Positions 39,361 through 47,612 of a DNA stretch of 64,000 nt are shown here, piece by piece. The notes under the pieces are model-generated. The model had not been told where the DNA came from. It saw nothing but the letters and a program-made list of their open reading frames with translations, and ran no database searches. Positions within the stretch are counted from its first letter, which is position 1. Every line of letters begins with the position of its first letter. The DNA lies in assembly GCA_022826155.1 (NCBI GenBank), contig JAJDVL010000042.1, positions 1-64,000 on the forward strand, written 5' to 3'. The position numbers were made by a program, and so were the translations under genes. Source of the DNA: Prochlorococcaceae cyanobacterium jk18x22bins.40. GTDB taxonomy: Bacteria > Cyanobacteriota > Cyanobacteriia > PCC-6307 > Cyanobiaceae.

Positions 39361-39406
39361 CGCTCAAGCCCACCGCTTCCTGTTTTAAGTTGTGGGGGTC
39401 AGCAAC

Positions 39407-39491
39407 GTGCCCACCTGGCGGAATTGGTAGACGCGCTGGTTTTAGGTACCAGTGACTTCGGTTGTGCGGGTTCAAGTCCCGCGGTGGGCAC
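39407..39491 (+). tRNA. tRNA-Leu (anticodon UAG)
   Basis: 85 nt. The 7-bp acceptor stem GTGCCCA pairs with TGGGCAC. The anticodon stem CTGGT/ACCAG encloses the loop TTTAGGT, anticodon TAG. It has a long variable arm as expected for Leu, and the T-arm has GTTCAAGTC. CCA is not encoded. Reads CUN codons. Confidence 0.96.
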
Positions 39492-39521
39492 TTCTCTTCA
39501 TGCGCATGTCTATCGGCACCC

Positions 39522-39977
39522 ATGGGCTTTCTTTACATTATTAAGAATAAGGGGCAAACCAAGATTGGCATCACGGTTGATATCCCACGGCGCATGAAGG
39601 AACTTAAGCCGGATAAGATCTTCCAGATTGTGGAGCTACCCAAGAAGAGGGAGAGGGAGCTAGAAAAAAAGCTGCACCGGCAGTTTGCGGACAAGCGCCT
39701 GCCAGGATCGGAGTACTTCTCCCTGAGCTGGACCGAGCGCAGAAGGGCTTGCAATCTGGCCAGGCGGGCGGGAAAGAGCATCCGTTTCCCCTATGATCAG
39801 GCCCCTCGTCAGGTCCTGGCCCATTGGCTGAGACCCGGTGTGGTTTTGGAGGTCTGCGGTTTTGGCCTGGCTGTTGGTGTCGCCGCCGTGTTGATCACCC
39901 AGAGCCAGCCGAACGTGGAACAGCGACAGGCGCCCATGTCCTTCGCTGCACCCACAAAAAGTTTTGTTTCCGTATGA
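39522..39977 (+). CDS. T5orf172/GIY-YIG-like protein with C-terminal membrane segment
   Basis: 151 aa from the ATG at 39522. GFLYIIKNKGQTKIGITVDIPRR is typical of the T5orf172/MUG113 branch of the GIY-YIG nuclease superfamily, with a helical basic stretch to about residue 90. A hydrophobic segment (about 107-126) would anchor it in the membrane, an unusual addition. The full catalytic set of GIY-YIG is not obvious. It starts 30 bp after tRNA-Leu and has its own terminator at 40036-40061. Confidence 0.75.
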   Translation: MGFLYIIKNKGQTKIGITVDIPRRMKELKPDKIFQIVELPKKRERELEKKLHRQFADKRLPGSEYFSLSWTERRRACNLARRAGKSIRFPYDQAPRQVLAHWLRPGVVLEVCGFGLAVGVAAVLITQSQPNVEQRQAPMSFAAPTKSFVSV

Positions 39978-40035
39978 ACGGCAACCACAGTCAGCATGGG
40001 GAGGCGGTTGCATTGACTTGTGGAAAGTGCGTCGA

Positions 40036-40061
40036 GGCAGCCGGGGGGCTGCCTTTTTTTT
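40036..40061 (+). terminator. Rho-independent terminator
   Basis: GGCAGCC, loop GGGG, GGCTGCC, then eight T. A 7-bp GC-rich stem with a T tract, 58 bp after the stop of the T5orf172 gene and ahead of the convergent SulP gene end. The clearest intrinsic terminator in the window. Confidence 0.92.
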
Positions 40062-40081
40062 GACCATCAACCTTGCCCTGA

Positions 40082-41779
40082 TCAGGAGGGACGGCAAAGT
40101 TCCACAGCCCGCTGCAAGGCCACCTTGCGGCTGATGCTCAGGTCTCCGGTGACGCGATCCTGGAGGTTGAGCCGCTCAAGCCGTTCCCGCACCCGCCCCT
40201 CAGGCGCAATCAGAAATACGTGGCGTTTGTGGCCCACCGCGGCATTGAGCATGGACTCAAGGGCTAGAGCAGCCGTCACCCCGAGGCGCGCCACGGCGGA
40301 GAGATCCAGGATCAGGACCTTGTAATTGCGCACCAGGGACATGCGGTCACTGATACCTTTGGCGGCCCCGAAGCTGAGGGGACCACTGAGGCGGAACACC
40401 ATGGCGTGACCGTCACAGGCATCCAGCAACGCCTTCTCGTCCACAGGCAGGTGGGAGTCGGCCGCGGCGCGGTCCTGGGCTTCCATCCCCTCCAACTGGT
40501 AGGCCGTGATGCTCTCAACCGTCATGAGATTGGCCACGAAGACCCCCACCAGCACAGCCCAGATCAGATCCCAGAACACCGTCATCAGCAACACTCCGTA
40601 CATGACCCCTGCGGTTTTGATGGAGATGCGGTGCGCCCGGAAGAGGAAATTCCAGTCAATGATGTCGATGCCCACCTTGGCCAGGATGCCTGCCAGCAGG
40701 GCATTGGGAATCTGAGATATGGGGCCGGCCTTCAGGAGAACCAGAAGAAGAAGGACAAAGGAATGGATCATCCCGGACAGGGGTGTTCTGCCACCGGACT
40801 GCACATTGATGACCGTGCGCATGGTGGCGCCAGCGCCTGGCAAACCGGAGAACAGGCCCGCCAAACTGTTGCCAATGCCCTGGCCGATGAGCTCACGGTC
40901 GGATAAATGCCGGGTTTGGGTGAGGCTGTCAGCCACCAGGGAGGTGAGCAGAGAGTCAATAGAGCCAAGAACCGCCAGAATCAGGCCTGCCTGCACCAAT
41001 GCGCCCCAGTGGTCTCCCACAACGGGCAGGACCAGGCGGAGCCCCCCCTCCGGAATGGCCCCGATTCGGGGCAGGCCCTCACCCCAGCGCAAGGAAACGA
41101 TCGTGATGATCACCAGGGCCAACAGGGGCGGGGGAAGGCGTTGGGCAATGGTTTTCGGGGTCAGGAAGACCACGGCTGCAGTCATCACCCCAATGCCCAG
41201 TGCCGCCGGGTTAATGCCGCCGCTTGTGGCGAAGTGCTGGTGAAGCTGGGTAAGGGAGGCCACGACCCCTCCCCTGGTGCTGATGCCCAGGAAAGGCCCC
41301 ACTTGCAGCAGCAGAATGATCACTCCGACCCCGGACATGAAGCCCGATACAACGGAGTAGGGCACCAGGGTGACATAGCGCCCCAACCGCAACACACCAA
41401 AGAGGATTTGGAAGAGTCCCCCCAGCACCACGGCCGCCATCACCAGGGGCAGCAACTCACCAGCGGCCAAGTCCTGGTTGACCCCCAGCGCCGCCAGTGT
41501 GGCCACCACACCGGCAACGGCAACACTCATGGGTCCTGTGGGGCCGGACACCTGGGACGGGGTGCCGCCAAACAGGGCCGCAAAGAACCCCACCACCACA
41601 GCTCCATAGAGGCCATAGACGGCGCCGCCTTCCCCCAGTGCGGCATTGCCGAAGGCCAGAGCCAGGGGCAGGGCCACCACGGCAGCGGTGACTCCCCCGA
41701 ACAGATCTCCACGAAGATTTCGCAGATGAAGGCCATGGGGAGCCAGAAATTTCAGGTTGGCCACGGGTTGCGCTGGCAA
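40082..41779 (-). CDS. SulP-family anion transporter, BicA-like
   Basis: 565 aa: about 12-14 membrane segments (about residues 20-430) and a C-terminal STAS domain (about 445-560, with ILDLSAVARLGVTAALALESM). The opening LRGDLFGGVTAAVVALPLALAFG, VVGFFAALFGGTPSQVSGPTGPM and LVPYSVVSGFMSGVG resembles BicA, the Na+-dependent bicarbonate transporter of the carbon-concentrating mechanism. Sulfate transport is the alternative. The substrate cannot be settled from sequence by eye. Convergent with the T5orf172 gene, divergent from crtR. Confidence 0.85.
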   Translation of the reverse strand: MPAQPVANLKFLAPHGLHLRNLRGDLFGGVTAAVVALPLALAFGNAALGEGGAVYGLYGAVVVGFFAALFGGTPSQVSGPTGPMSVAVAGVVATLAALGVNQDLAAGELLPLVMAAVVLGGLFQILFGVLRLGRYVTLVPYSVVSGFMSGVGVIILLLQVGPFLGISTRGGVVASLTQLHQHFATSGGINPAALGIGVMTAAVVFLTPKTIAQRLPPPLLALVIITIVSLRWGEGLPRIGAIPEGGLRLVLPVVGDHWGALVQAGLILAVLGSIDSLLTSLVADSLTQTRHLSDRELIGQGIGNSLAGLFSGLPGAGATMRTVINVQSGGRTPLSGMIHSFVLLLLVLLKAGPISQIPNALLAGILAKVGIDIIDWNFLFRAHRISIKTAGVMYGVLLMTVFWDLIWAVLVGVFVANLMTVESITAYQLEGMEAQDRAAADSHLPVDEKALLDACDGHAMVFRLSGPLSFGAAKGISDRMSLVRNYKVLILDLSAVARLGVTAALALESMLNAAVGHKRHVFLIAPEGRVRERLERLNLQDRVTGDLSISRKVALQRAVELCRPS

Positions 41780-41949
41780 AGAGCCAAGCGAACTGTAGGC
41801 GCAGGCATCATTAACAAAACTGTCATGTCATTGCCACGGAATCAGGTGACAACTGACCCAACAACCGGGCCGTACTTCTCTAAAGTGGCTGTCATCCATT
41901 GCCCAGGGACCACGGACCCGAAGGGTAAGCCCTGGTAACGACCCCCTCA

Positions 41950-42981
41950 GTGATCTCTGCCTCGACAGAAGCACCTGCCAGTGTTGCCGTGGCCGCGGCG
42001 CCGGACCACTGCCGCTCCGTACCGAGGCACTTCCTTAGACCGCCAAAACCATGGAATCCAACGGTGGGCCTTTTTTTGTGCGGCTACCTGTTGGCAGGGT
42101 TGACCATCTGGGGATGGTTTGTGGGCAACTGGCCGCTGCCCCTGCTTGTAGCCACAGGCTTTCTGGCCCTCCACCTGCAGGGCACCGTCATCCATGACGC
42201 CTGTCACCGCGCTGCCCACCCGCACCGCTTCTGGAACGCCTTCATGGGCCATGGGGCCGCCATGCTACTGGGATTCAGCTATCCGGTGTTCACGAGAGTT
42301 CACCTGGAACACCATGCCCATGTGAACGACCCGGAGAAGGACCCGGATCACACGGTCTCCACCTTTGGTCCCCTTTGGCTCATTGCACCCCGCTTCTTCT
42401 ATCACGAGTACTTCTTCTTCCGCCGTCGGCTCTGGCGACGCTACGAACTGTTGGAATGGGGGATTGCCCGTGGCCTCTTCGTGGTCATTGTGGTAGCGGC
42501 AGCCCAGCAGGGATTCTTGCCGTTTGTGTTCAACTGCTGGTTTGCCCCGGCCCTACTTGTGGGGGTCACCCTGGGGTTATTTTTCGACTACCTGCCCCAT
42601 CGCCCCTTCAATGAACGGAACCGTTGGCGCAATGCCCGGATCTACCCCGGCAAGACCATGAACTGGTTGATCATGGGGCAGAACTATCATCTGGTCCACC
42701 ACCTCTGGCCCTCCATCCCCTGGTTTGACTACAAGCCCGCCTACGAGGCCGTGAAGCCCCTTCTGGATGCAAAGGGCTCACCCCAGCGCCTGGGCATTTA
42801 CGAGTCCCGTGGCGACCTGCTGAATTTCCTCTACGACGTCTTCCTCGGCATCCGTAGCCACAAGCGCAGCCGCAGCCGCCTGCGCAACCTGGTGCGCATT
42901 GTGCCCAGCCGCTGGGCCTGCCGCCAGTTGCTCCACGTTCTCCATCGAACGGCTGTCACCCCCCTGCCGCGCCAGTCCTGA
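41950..42981 (+). CDS. crtR: Beta-carotene hydroxylase CrtR
   Basis: 343 aa from a GTG start at 41950. A membrane di-iron enzyme of the fatty acid desaturase/hydroxylase superfamily that makes zeaxanthin from beta-carotene. Histidine boxes are HDACH (in GTVIHDACHRAAH), HLEHH and NYHLVHHLWP, with a fourth site at YLPHRPF. The CrtR-type pattern WNPTVGLF near the N-terminus supports the name over other desaturases. Divergent from the SulP gene with a 170-bp promoter gap. Confidence 0.93.
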   Translation: MISASTEAPASVAVAAAPDHCRSVPRHFLRPPKPWNPTVGLFLCGYLLAGLTIWGWFVGNWPLPLLVATGFLALHLQGTVIHDACHRAAHPHRFWNAFMGHGAAMLLGFSYPVFTRVHLEHHAHVNDPEKDPDHTVSTFGPLWLIAPRFFYHEYFFFRRRLWRRYELLEWGIARGLFVVIVVAAAQQGFLPFVFNCWFAPALLVGVTLGLFFDYLPHRPFNERNRWRNARIYPGKTMNWLIMGQNYHLVHHLWPSIPWFDYKPAYEAVKPLLDAKGSPQRLGIYESRGDLLNFLYDVFLGIRSHKRSRSRLRNLVRIVPSRWACRQLLHVLHRTAVTPLPRQS

Positions 42982-42992
42982 GATTGGCGGGC

Positions 42993-43286
42993 CTATTCCG
43001 CCAGAATGCGGGGCACCACAAGCAGGTCACCCTCCCGTTGGGGGGCTTGATTGAGCAGTTCGTCCCGCACAGCGGTGGCTTGTGGCTGGTCTGCCCGCAT
43101 CACGTTCACCACCTCCACGGCGCGGGTGGTGGGTGGCACATCGGTGGTGTCAATGGACTGCAAATGGGACACGTAGTCCAGGATGGACTCCAACTGGCCG
43201 GTGATGGTTGCGATGCGCTCCTCCGGCAAAGCCAGCCGGGCCAGCCGGGCCACGTGACGCACATCGTCTCTGTTGATTGTGCCCAT
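42993..43286 (-). CDS. gatC: Asp-tRNA(Asn)/Glu-tRNA(Gln) amidotransferase subunit C
   Basis: 97 aa, full GatC length. The family pattern [16 protein letters not shown] at the N-terminus and the C-terminal LRADxP-like VMRADQPQ and VPRILAE are visible. GatC stabilises GatA-GatB for making Gln-tRNA(Gln). gatA and gatB are not in the window, normal for cyanobacteria where they are dispersed. Forty bp downstream of the creatininase gene on the same strand. Confidence 0.92.
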   Translation of the reverse strand: MGTINRDDVRHVARLARLALPEERIATITGQLESILDYVSHLQSIDTTDVPPTTRAVEVVNVMRADQPQATAVRDELLNQAPQREGDLLVVPRILAE

Positions 43287-43325
43287 GGCGTTGTCACAAC
43301 GGCCTGCACCATACGCCCCTGTGGC

Positions 43326-44108
43326 TCAGGGGGCCTGCAAGAAGTGCTGAAGATCCTCACTCAGAGCCGTGGCGGCTCGCTCAAACAGGTCTTGTCCGGC
43401 GACCGCCGTGGCCAGGGAGGGGTCGGAACCCATCCGACCGTCAGGATAGCGCCGGCGAAAATCCTCCCACCCGTGGATGGGACCCACGGGGGCAGGGTCA
43501 GGCAAGGGCCTGAGTTTTTGAGCCAGGCCGGGATGGAGGTGGAGCGTCACGGCAATCTCGCTGGGGGTGGCGTGCTGGCCTTCCCGCTCCCCATAGAGGT
43601 GACGGGCATGGGCCATGACCGCTGGGGCCAAAAACCAGTTGGCCAGCTTGCAGCGCAGCCGTGGCGCACTGGCCAGGCCCAGGCTGGCGGCACGGTCGTA
43701 GGCCTCGATGAACGCAGCTCGGGCCGTGGCCATGTTGCCCCCGTGACCGTTGATCACGTAGACCCGCTCAAAGCCATGGCGGGCCAGGGAAACCACCACG
43801 TCCCGCAATACAGCCAGCAGGGTGCTGGGCTGGAGGCTGACGGTGCCCGGAAATCCCAGGTGATGTTCGGCCATGCCAAACGCCTGGGGAGGGGCCACCA
43901 ACACATGGCTTCGCTCCGCCACGGCCTGAGCCACGGCATCCGCTGTGAGGGCATCCGTGCCAATGGCTCCCGTGGGGCCGTGTTGCTCAGTAGAACCCAG
44001 GGGCAGGATCACGCCTTTGTTGTGCCCCAGATAGGCCTCCACCTCGGGCCATGTCCAAAGTTGGAGTCGCCAGCTTGGGGACTCAAGGGGAATTCTCGTT
44101 GCAGACAC
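43326..44108 (-). CDS. Creatininase family protein
   Basis: 260 aa. Metal-binding pattern ILPLGSTEQHGPTGAIGTDA (Glu, His and Asp ligands), AFGMAEHHLGFPGT and VINGHGGN identify the creatininase/MftE-type amidohydrolase fold. Creatinine itself is an unlikely substrate in a cyanobacterium; members act on various cyclic or peptide amides. Convergent spacing is absent: it is probably co-transcribed with gatC. Confidence 0.88.
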   Translation of the reverse strand: MSATRIPLESPSWRLQLWTWPEVEAYLGHNKGVILPLGSTEQHGPTGAIGTDALTADAVAQAVAERSHVLVAPPQAFGMAEHHLGFPGTVSLQPSTLLAVLRDVVVSLARHGFERVYVINGHGGNMATARAAFIEAYDRAASLGLASAPRLRCKLANWFLAPAVMAHARHLYGEREGQHATPSEIAVTLHLHPGLAQKLRPLPDPAPVGPIHGWEDFRRRYPDGRMGSDPSLATAVAGQDLFERAATALSEDLQHFLQAP

Positions 44109-44144
44109 GGCCTCAGTGGAAGTGCTATGGCCTTAAATTGTCTC

Positions 44145-44179
44145 TAATCACCGGCAGGCGGTTGGCGACCGGGTGATTA
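44145..44179. promoter_or_regulatory. Hairpin upstream of the 44192 gene
   Basis: TAATCACCGG at 44145-44154 and CCGGGTGATTA at 44169-44179 form a near-perfect inverted repeat with a 14-base loop, ending 12 bp before the downstream ATG. It could be an operator or an mRNA structure next to the ribosome binding site (GGGAG). Role not shown. Confidence 0.4.
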
Positions 44180-44191
44180 ACTGGGAGTCCC

Positions 44192-44515
44192 ATGTTCGAC
44201 CGCAAGCTCTACGAGGCCCAATGTGAGGGGCGTCCCGTGTGGGTGTTTCTCTCTGATCAGCAGCGCTGGATTGAGCAGGCCCAGGTTGTGGAGGTGGGTG
44301 GCGGCGTGGTGACCCTGCGCTATGAAACCGATGAGGACGGTGAACTGCAAGCCTGGCAGGAAATGGTGCGGCTGAATTCCGTAGGCTCGGTGATGAGTCG
44401 GCTCTCCAGCGTGCCCCGCCATGGGGGAAGTGAAGATCTGCTCACCGCTGAAGACTGCCCCATGGAGGAGCGGATCAGCCGAGGCAGCACCGACGGCTCC
44501 AGCGAGACCACCTGA
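44192..44515 (+). CDS. Conserved-type hypothetical protein
   Basis: 107 aa, soluble. Begins MFDRKLYEAQCEGRPVWVFLSD, with beta-rich middle (VVEVGGGVVTLRYETDED) and a disordered, Ser/Thr-rich C-terminal tail. No family recognised. GGGAG lies about 7 bp before the ATG, a good ribosome binding site. Convergent with the small membrane gene that follows. Confidence 0.7.
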   Translation: MFDRKLYEAQCEGRPVWVFLSDQQRWIEQAQVVEVGGGVVTLRYETDEDGELQAWQEMVRLNSVGSVMSRLSSVPRHGGSEDLLTAEDCPMEERISRGSTDGSSETT

Positions 44516-44562
44516 ACAACGGTGCGAATGGTGCGGGCCTGGGCTTGACCCCATGGCGCCGG

Positions 44563-44700
44563 TCAGTGGGCCGAGCCGTTGCCATGGTAGTCGTCACTGT
44601 CGTAGAACCCTCCCTGGGTTCCGAAGTAGAGGGCCGTGGCCACAAAGAGAATGGAGCCCAGCAACAACAGGCGACTGAAATCAGGGACAGAAGCGTCCAT
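44563..44700 (-). CDS. Small single-span membrane protein
   Basis: 45 aa from the ATG at 44700 (a longer frame starts at 44754). One membrane segment ([20 protein letters not shown], residues about 8-27) and a polar tail [16 protein letters not shown]. This architecture fits the very small thylakoid or envelope proteins common in cyanobacteria, but I cannot match it to a named photosystem or cytochrome subunit. Divergent from mpg. Confidence 0.6.
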   Translation of the reverse strand: MDASVPDFSRLLLLGSILFVATALYFGTQGGFYDSDDYHGNGSAH

Positions 44701-44752
44701 GGCACAAACGGCGGCAGAACCAGTTTGGCCGCCTCTTCCCGTTTCGCCAACC

Positions 44753-45415
44753 ATGGTTGCGGACGGCGCCTGTGGCGATGTGCCGCCTCTGTCGTTGGAG
44801 ACACTGCACCGCCCCGCTGCCGCCGTGGCGCCTGATTTACTGGGCTGCCTGCTGGTGCGTCGCCACCGGCAGCAACTGCGCTGGGGGGTGGTTGTGGAAA
44901 CGGAAGCCTATTGCCAAAGCGAGCCCGCCTGCCATGGGCACCACCGCCGCAGTCCCGGCAACGAAACCCTCTTTGGCGAGCCAGGGCGTTTTTACGTCTA
45001 CACCAGCTATGGTGTGCATCAGTGCTGCAACGTGGTGACGGATCGCCCCGACTGGGCCAGTGGCGTTCTGCTGCGGGCGTTGGATCTCCCCTTGGGCGGG
45101 CGGCACGAGCGGCGGGCGGCGGGGCCAGGCCTCCTCTGCCGCTGCCTGACCATTGACCGCTCCTTTAACGGCCAACGGGTCAACGATTCCGCGACAGGGC
45201 TGTGGCTCACGGCACGGCCACCAGCACTGGCGGCAGCCATGGCCAGCGGCGCCCTGGGACTGCGCCAGGGTCGGCGGATTGGCATCTCCCGCGCCCAGGA
45301 GCTGGCCTGGCGCTGGTACCTGGGGGCCAGCCGCAGCATCAGCCGCCGCGCCCCAGGGGATCAACGCCCCCGTCAACCACACTGCTGGAGCAGCGCCCAG
45401 CTTCTGGAGTCCTGA
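44753..45415 (+). CDS. mpg: 3-methyladenine DNA glycosylase (AAG/Mpg type)
   Basis: 220 aa from the ATG at 44753; 44699 is an in-frame alternative that would collide with the divergent gene start. The AAG fold is shown by [10 protein letters not shown], the catalytic Glu in [31 protein letters not shown] and VLLRALDLP. It excises alkylated purines. The TGA stop at 45413-45415 overlaps the apparent pyrB start. Confidence 0.92.
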   Translation: MVADGACGDVPPLSLETLHRPAAAVAPDLLGCLLVRRHRQQLRWGVVVETEAYCQSEPACHGHHRRSPGNETLFGEPGRFYVYTSYGVHQCCNVVTDRPDWASGVLLRALDLPLGGRHERRAAGPGLLCRCLTIDRSFNGQRVNDSATGLWLTARPPALAAAMASGALGLRQGRRIGISRAQELAWRWYLGASRSISRRAPGDQRPRQPHCWSSAQLLES

Positions 45416-46428
45416 ACAACCACTGGAGTCACCGACATCTGCTGGACCTTGCTGTGCTGGGACAGCAGGATTTCGACCTGGTGCTTGAGCTGGCAGAGCG
45501 TTTCCAGGCCATCCCCAGCCGCGGGCCGCGGCGGCTGCCAGCTTTACAGGGACGTCTGGTGGCAACATTGTTTTTTGAGCCCAGCACCCGCACCCGCAGT
45601 AGCTTTGAACTTGCCGCTCGACGGCTCTCGGCTGACGTCGCCAGCTTCGCGCCAGCCTCCAGCGCCCTGGTGAAGGGGGAAAGCCTCCTGGATACGGCCC
45701 TCACCTATGCCGCCATGGGCGCTGAATTGCTGGTGGTCCGCCACAGCGGCAGCGGCGTCCCTGCCGCCCTGGCCCAGGCTCTGGAAGCCATGGGCCACAA
45801 GGTTGCAGTGCTTAACGCAGGAGACGGCCTCCATAGTCACCCCAGCCAGGCCCTGCTGGACCTGTTCACCCTGGCGCGCCACTTCGCCCCCCGTCAGCCC
45901 GCCATGCAGGCCCTGGCTGGCCGCACCGTTGCTATTGTTGGCGACATCCTCCACTCCCGGGTGGCCCGCTCCAACCTTTGGGCACTGAGCGCGGCGGGCG
46001 CCACCATCCACCTCTGTGGACCCAGCGCCCTGTTGCCCGACTGTTTCGCCGACTTCCTTGCAGCCATGCCCCCAGGCTGCGACACGGATCCCGTCCCTCA
46101 GCGGGGAGAGGTTCGTCTGTTCCGCAATCTGGAGGATGCCTTAACAGGCGTGGATGCGGTCATCACCCTGCGGCTACAAAAAGAGCGGGCCCAGCGCCAC
46201 CTGATTCCCAACCTGGAGGATTACCACCGTGCCTACGGCATCACCCATGGGCGCCTGGAGCGTTGCCGCGCCGGTGCGCCGGTGCTGCACCCTGGTCCTG
46301 TGAATCGGGACGTGGAACTGAGCAGCCAGTTGTTGGCTGACCCGCAGCGCTGCCTCGTGAACCGGCAAGTGAGCCACGGCATCCCCATCCGCATGGCCCT
46401 GCTCTACCTTCTTGCCACAACACTCTAG
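45412..46428 (+). CDS. pyrB: Aspartate carbamoyltransferase catalytic subunit, apparent CTG start
   Basis: 338 aa counted from CTG at 45412. Pyrimidine synthesis step two. Carbamoyl-phosphate site [37 protein letters not shown] and [11 protein letters not shown] are all intact. No ATG, GTG or TTG lies in frame near the expected N-terminus; the CTG forms CTGA with the mpg stop, exactly where an ATGA overlap would be expected, and GGAG lies 2 bp upstream. A rare CTG start or a base error are the two readings. The next in-frame GTG (about 45452) would remove conserved residues. Confidence 0.9.
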   Translation: MNNHWSHRHLLDLAVLGQQDFDLVLELAERFQAIPSRGPRRLPALQGRLVATLFFEPSTRTRSSFELAARRLSADVASFAPASSALVKGESLLDTALTYAAMGAELLVVRHSGSGVPAALAQALEAMGHKVAVLNAGDGLHSHPSQALLDLFTLARHFAPRQPAMQALAGRTVAIVGDILHSRVARSNLWALSAAGATIHLCGPSALLPDCFADFLAAMPPGCDTDPVPQRGEVRLFRNLEDALTGVDAVITLRLQKERAQRHLIPNLEDYHRAYGITHGRLERCRAGAPVLHPGPVNRDVELSSQLLADPQRCLVNRQVSHGIPIRMALLYLLATTL

Positions 46429-46460
46429 CCTCAGGCTATTCTGCCGGTCCAGCATTTCCC

Positions 46461-46772
46461 ATGCATTCCCTGTCCCTCCCCACTTGGTGGATCCACGTCA
46501 GCTCCGTGCTGGAGTGGTGCCTGGCCATGGGGCTGGTGGTGCGCTACGGGCGACTGCGGGGGGAGTCGGACTGGTGCTGGTTGGCCATGGGCATGACCCC
46601 AGCCCTGGTGAGCGCCCTGTGCGCCTGCACATGGCATGTGTTCGACAATACCGCCAGCCTCGAATGGCTGGTCACGATGCAAGCCGCCGCCACCCTGCTG
46701 GGCAACAGCACTCTGGCCTTGGCGGCCTGGTGGCTGTGGAAGCAGTCCCCCTCCCGCAGCCATTCCCCTTGA
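46461..46772 (+). CDS. DUF2499 membrane protein
   Basis: 103 aa with about three membrane segments. LPTWWIHVSSVLEWCLAMGLVVRYG and CACTWHVFDNTASLEWLVTMQAA fit the cyanobacterial/chloroplast DUF2499 family. Function unknown. It lies 33 bp after pyrB and 5 bp before DUF3593, forming a likely operon that continues toward psaK. Confidence 0.88.
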   Translation: MHSLSLPTWWIHVSSVLEWCLAMGLVVRYGRLRGESDWCWLAMGMTPALVSALCACTWHVFDNTASLEWLVTMQAAATLLGNSTLALAAWWLWKQSPSRSHSP

Positions 46773-46777
46773 TCCCC

Positions 46778-47098
46778 ATGGCGTCGCCACTGTCAGCCCC
46801 CAACCTGTTTGCCCTGTCCCTGGTCCCCTTCCTGATCTTTTTGTGGTACGCCAAGCGCAGCCAGCGGTTTCCGCCGCTGGCCTGGTGGGGATTTGCCGCC
46901 ACCCTTGTGTTTGTACTGATTACCTTGGTGGCCGGTGCAGTTGCCCAGTGGAGTTTTGGGCGGCAACTGGCGGACGTGGATCCCCTCCACGGGGGCGCCG
47001 AGGCATTCTTGACCGCCAGCAACCTGCTGGTCGCCCTGGGTTTTGCCCAGGCCGGGCGCCAGCGGCAAGGGGCTGGGAAGGATCCGGGCAAAAGATGA
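46778..47098 (+). CDS. DUF3593 membrane protein
   Basis: 106 aa from the ATG at 46778 (MASPLSAPNLF). Two or three membrane segments, with FLIFLWYAKRSQRFPPLAWWGF and DPLHGGAEAFLTASNLLVALGFAQA typical of DUF3593, a cyanobacterial and plastid family of unknown function that usually travels with DUF2499. The pairing here is intact. Confidence 0.87.
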   Translation: MASPLSAPNLFALSLVPFLIFLWYAKRSQRFPPLAWWGFAATLVFVLITLVAGAVAQWSFGRQLADVDPLHGGAEAFLTASNLLVALGFAQAGRQRQGAGKDPGKR

Positions 47099-47198
47099 AA
47101 AAGTCTTACAAGCCTCTCGGGAATAGCGGGTTTGGTTGGGGGCGATTGGCAAAAATATCACAGGACTTTGTGCCACAACTTGTTGGAGGACCAGGATC

Positions 47199-47459
47199 TT
47201 GATTGAATCACTCTTTGCTCTGACTCCCGCCACCGTCACCTGGACTCCAGCGGTTGGCATGGTGATGCTGGCGTGCAACGTGGCAGCCATTGCCATTGGC
47301 AAGGCCACCATTCAGCAACCCGACGTCGGCCCGGCCATGCCTGGCGACGCCAAGTTTTTTGGCGGCTTCAGCGCTGGTGCTGTGCTAGGTACAGCCAGCC
47401 TTGGCCATGTTTTGGGTATTGGCGCCATCCAGGGGCTGGCTGCCCAGGGGCTGCTCTGA
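47199..47459 (+). CDS. psaK: Photosystem I reaction centre subunit PsaK
   Basis: 86 aa from TTG at 47199, chosen because GGAGG lies about 9 bp upstream and the length matches PsaK. Two membrane helices (TWTPAVGMVMLACNVAAIAIG and AVLGTASLGHVLGIGAIQGL) joined by a short loop with QPDVGPAMPGDAKFFGGFS. PsaK sits at the periphery of photosystem I. It follows DUF3593 by 100 bp on the same strand. Confidence 0.93.
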   Translation: MIESLFALTPATVTWTPAVGMVMLACNVAAIAIGKATIQQPDVGPAMPGDAKFFGGFSAGAVLGTASLGHVLGIGAIQGLAAQGLL

Positions 47460-47612
47460 CCCGTCTCTGCCACCCTTCATCTTCAATCCATATCCCCAGC
47501 GGTTGATGTGGTTCACAGCTTCACGGCGTGGCCACAGCAATCCTGGGGATTGTCATGACAGCTTATGGGAGTGATTCTGGGCTGCTCGTTCTTGCGCTCA
47601 GGGGATCAGGCC

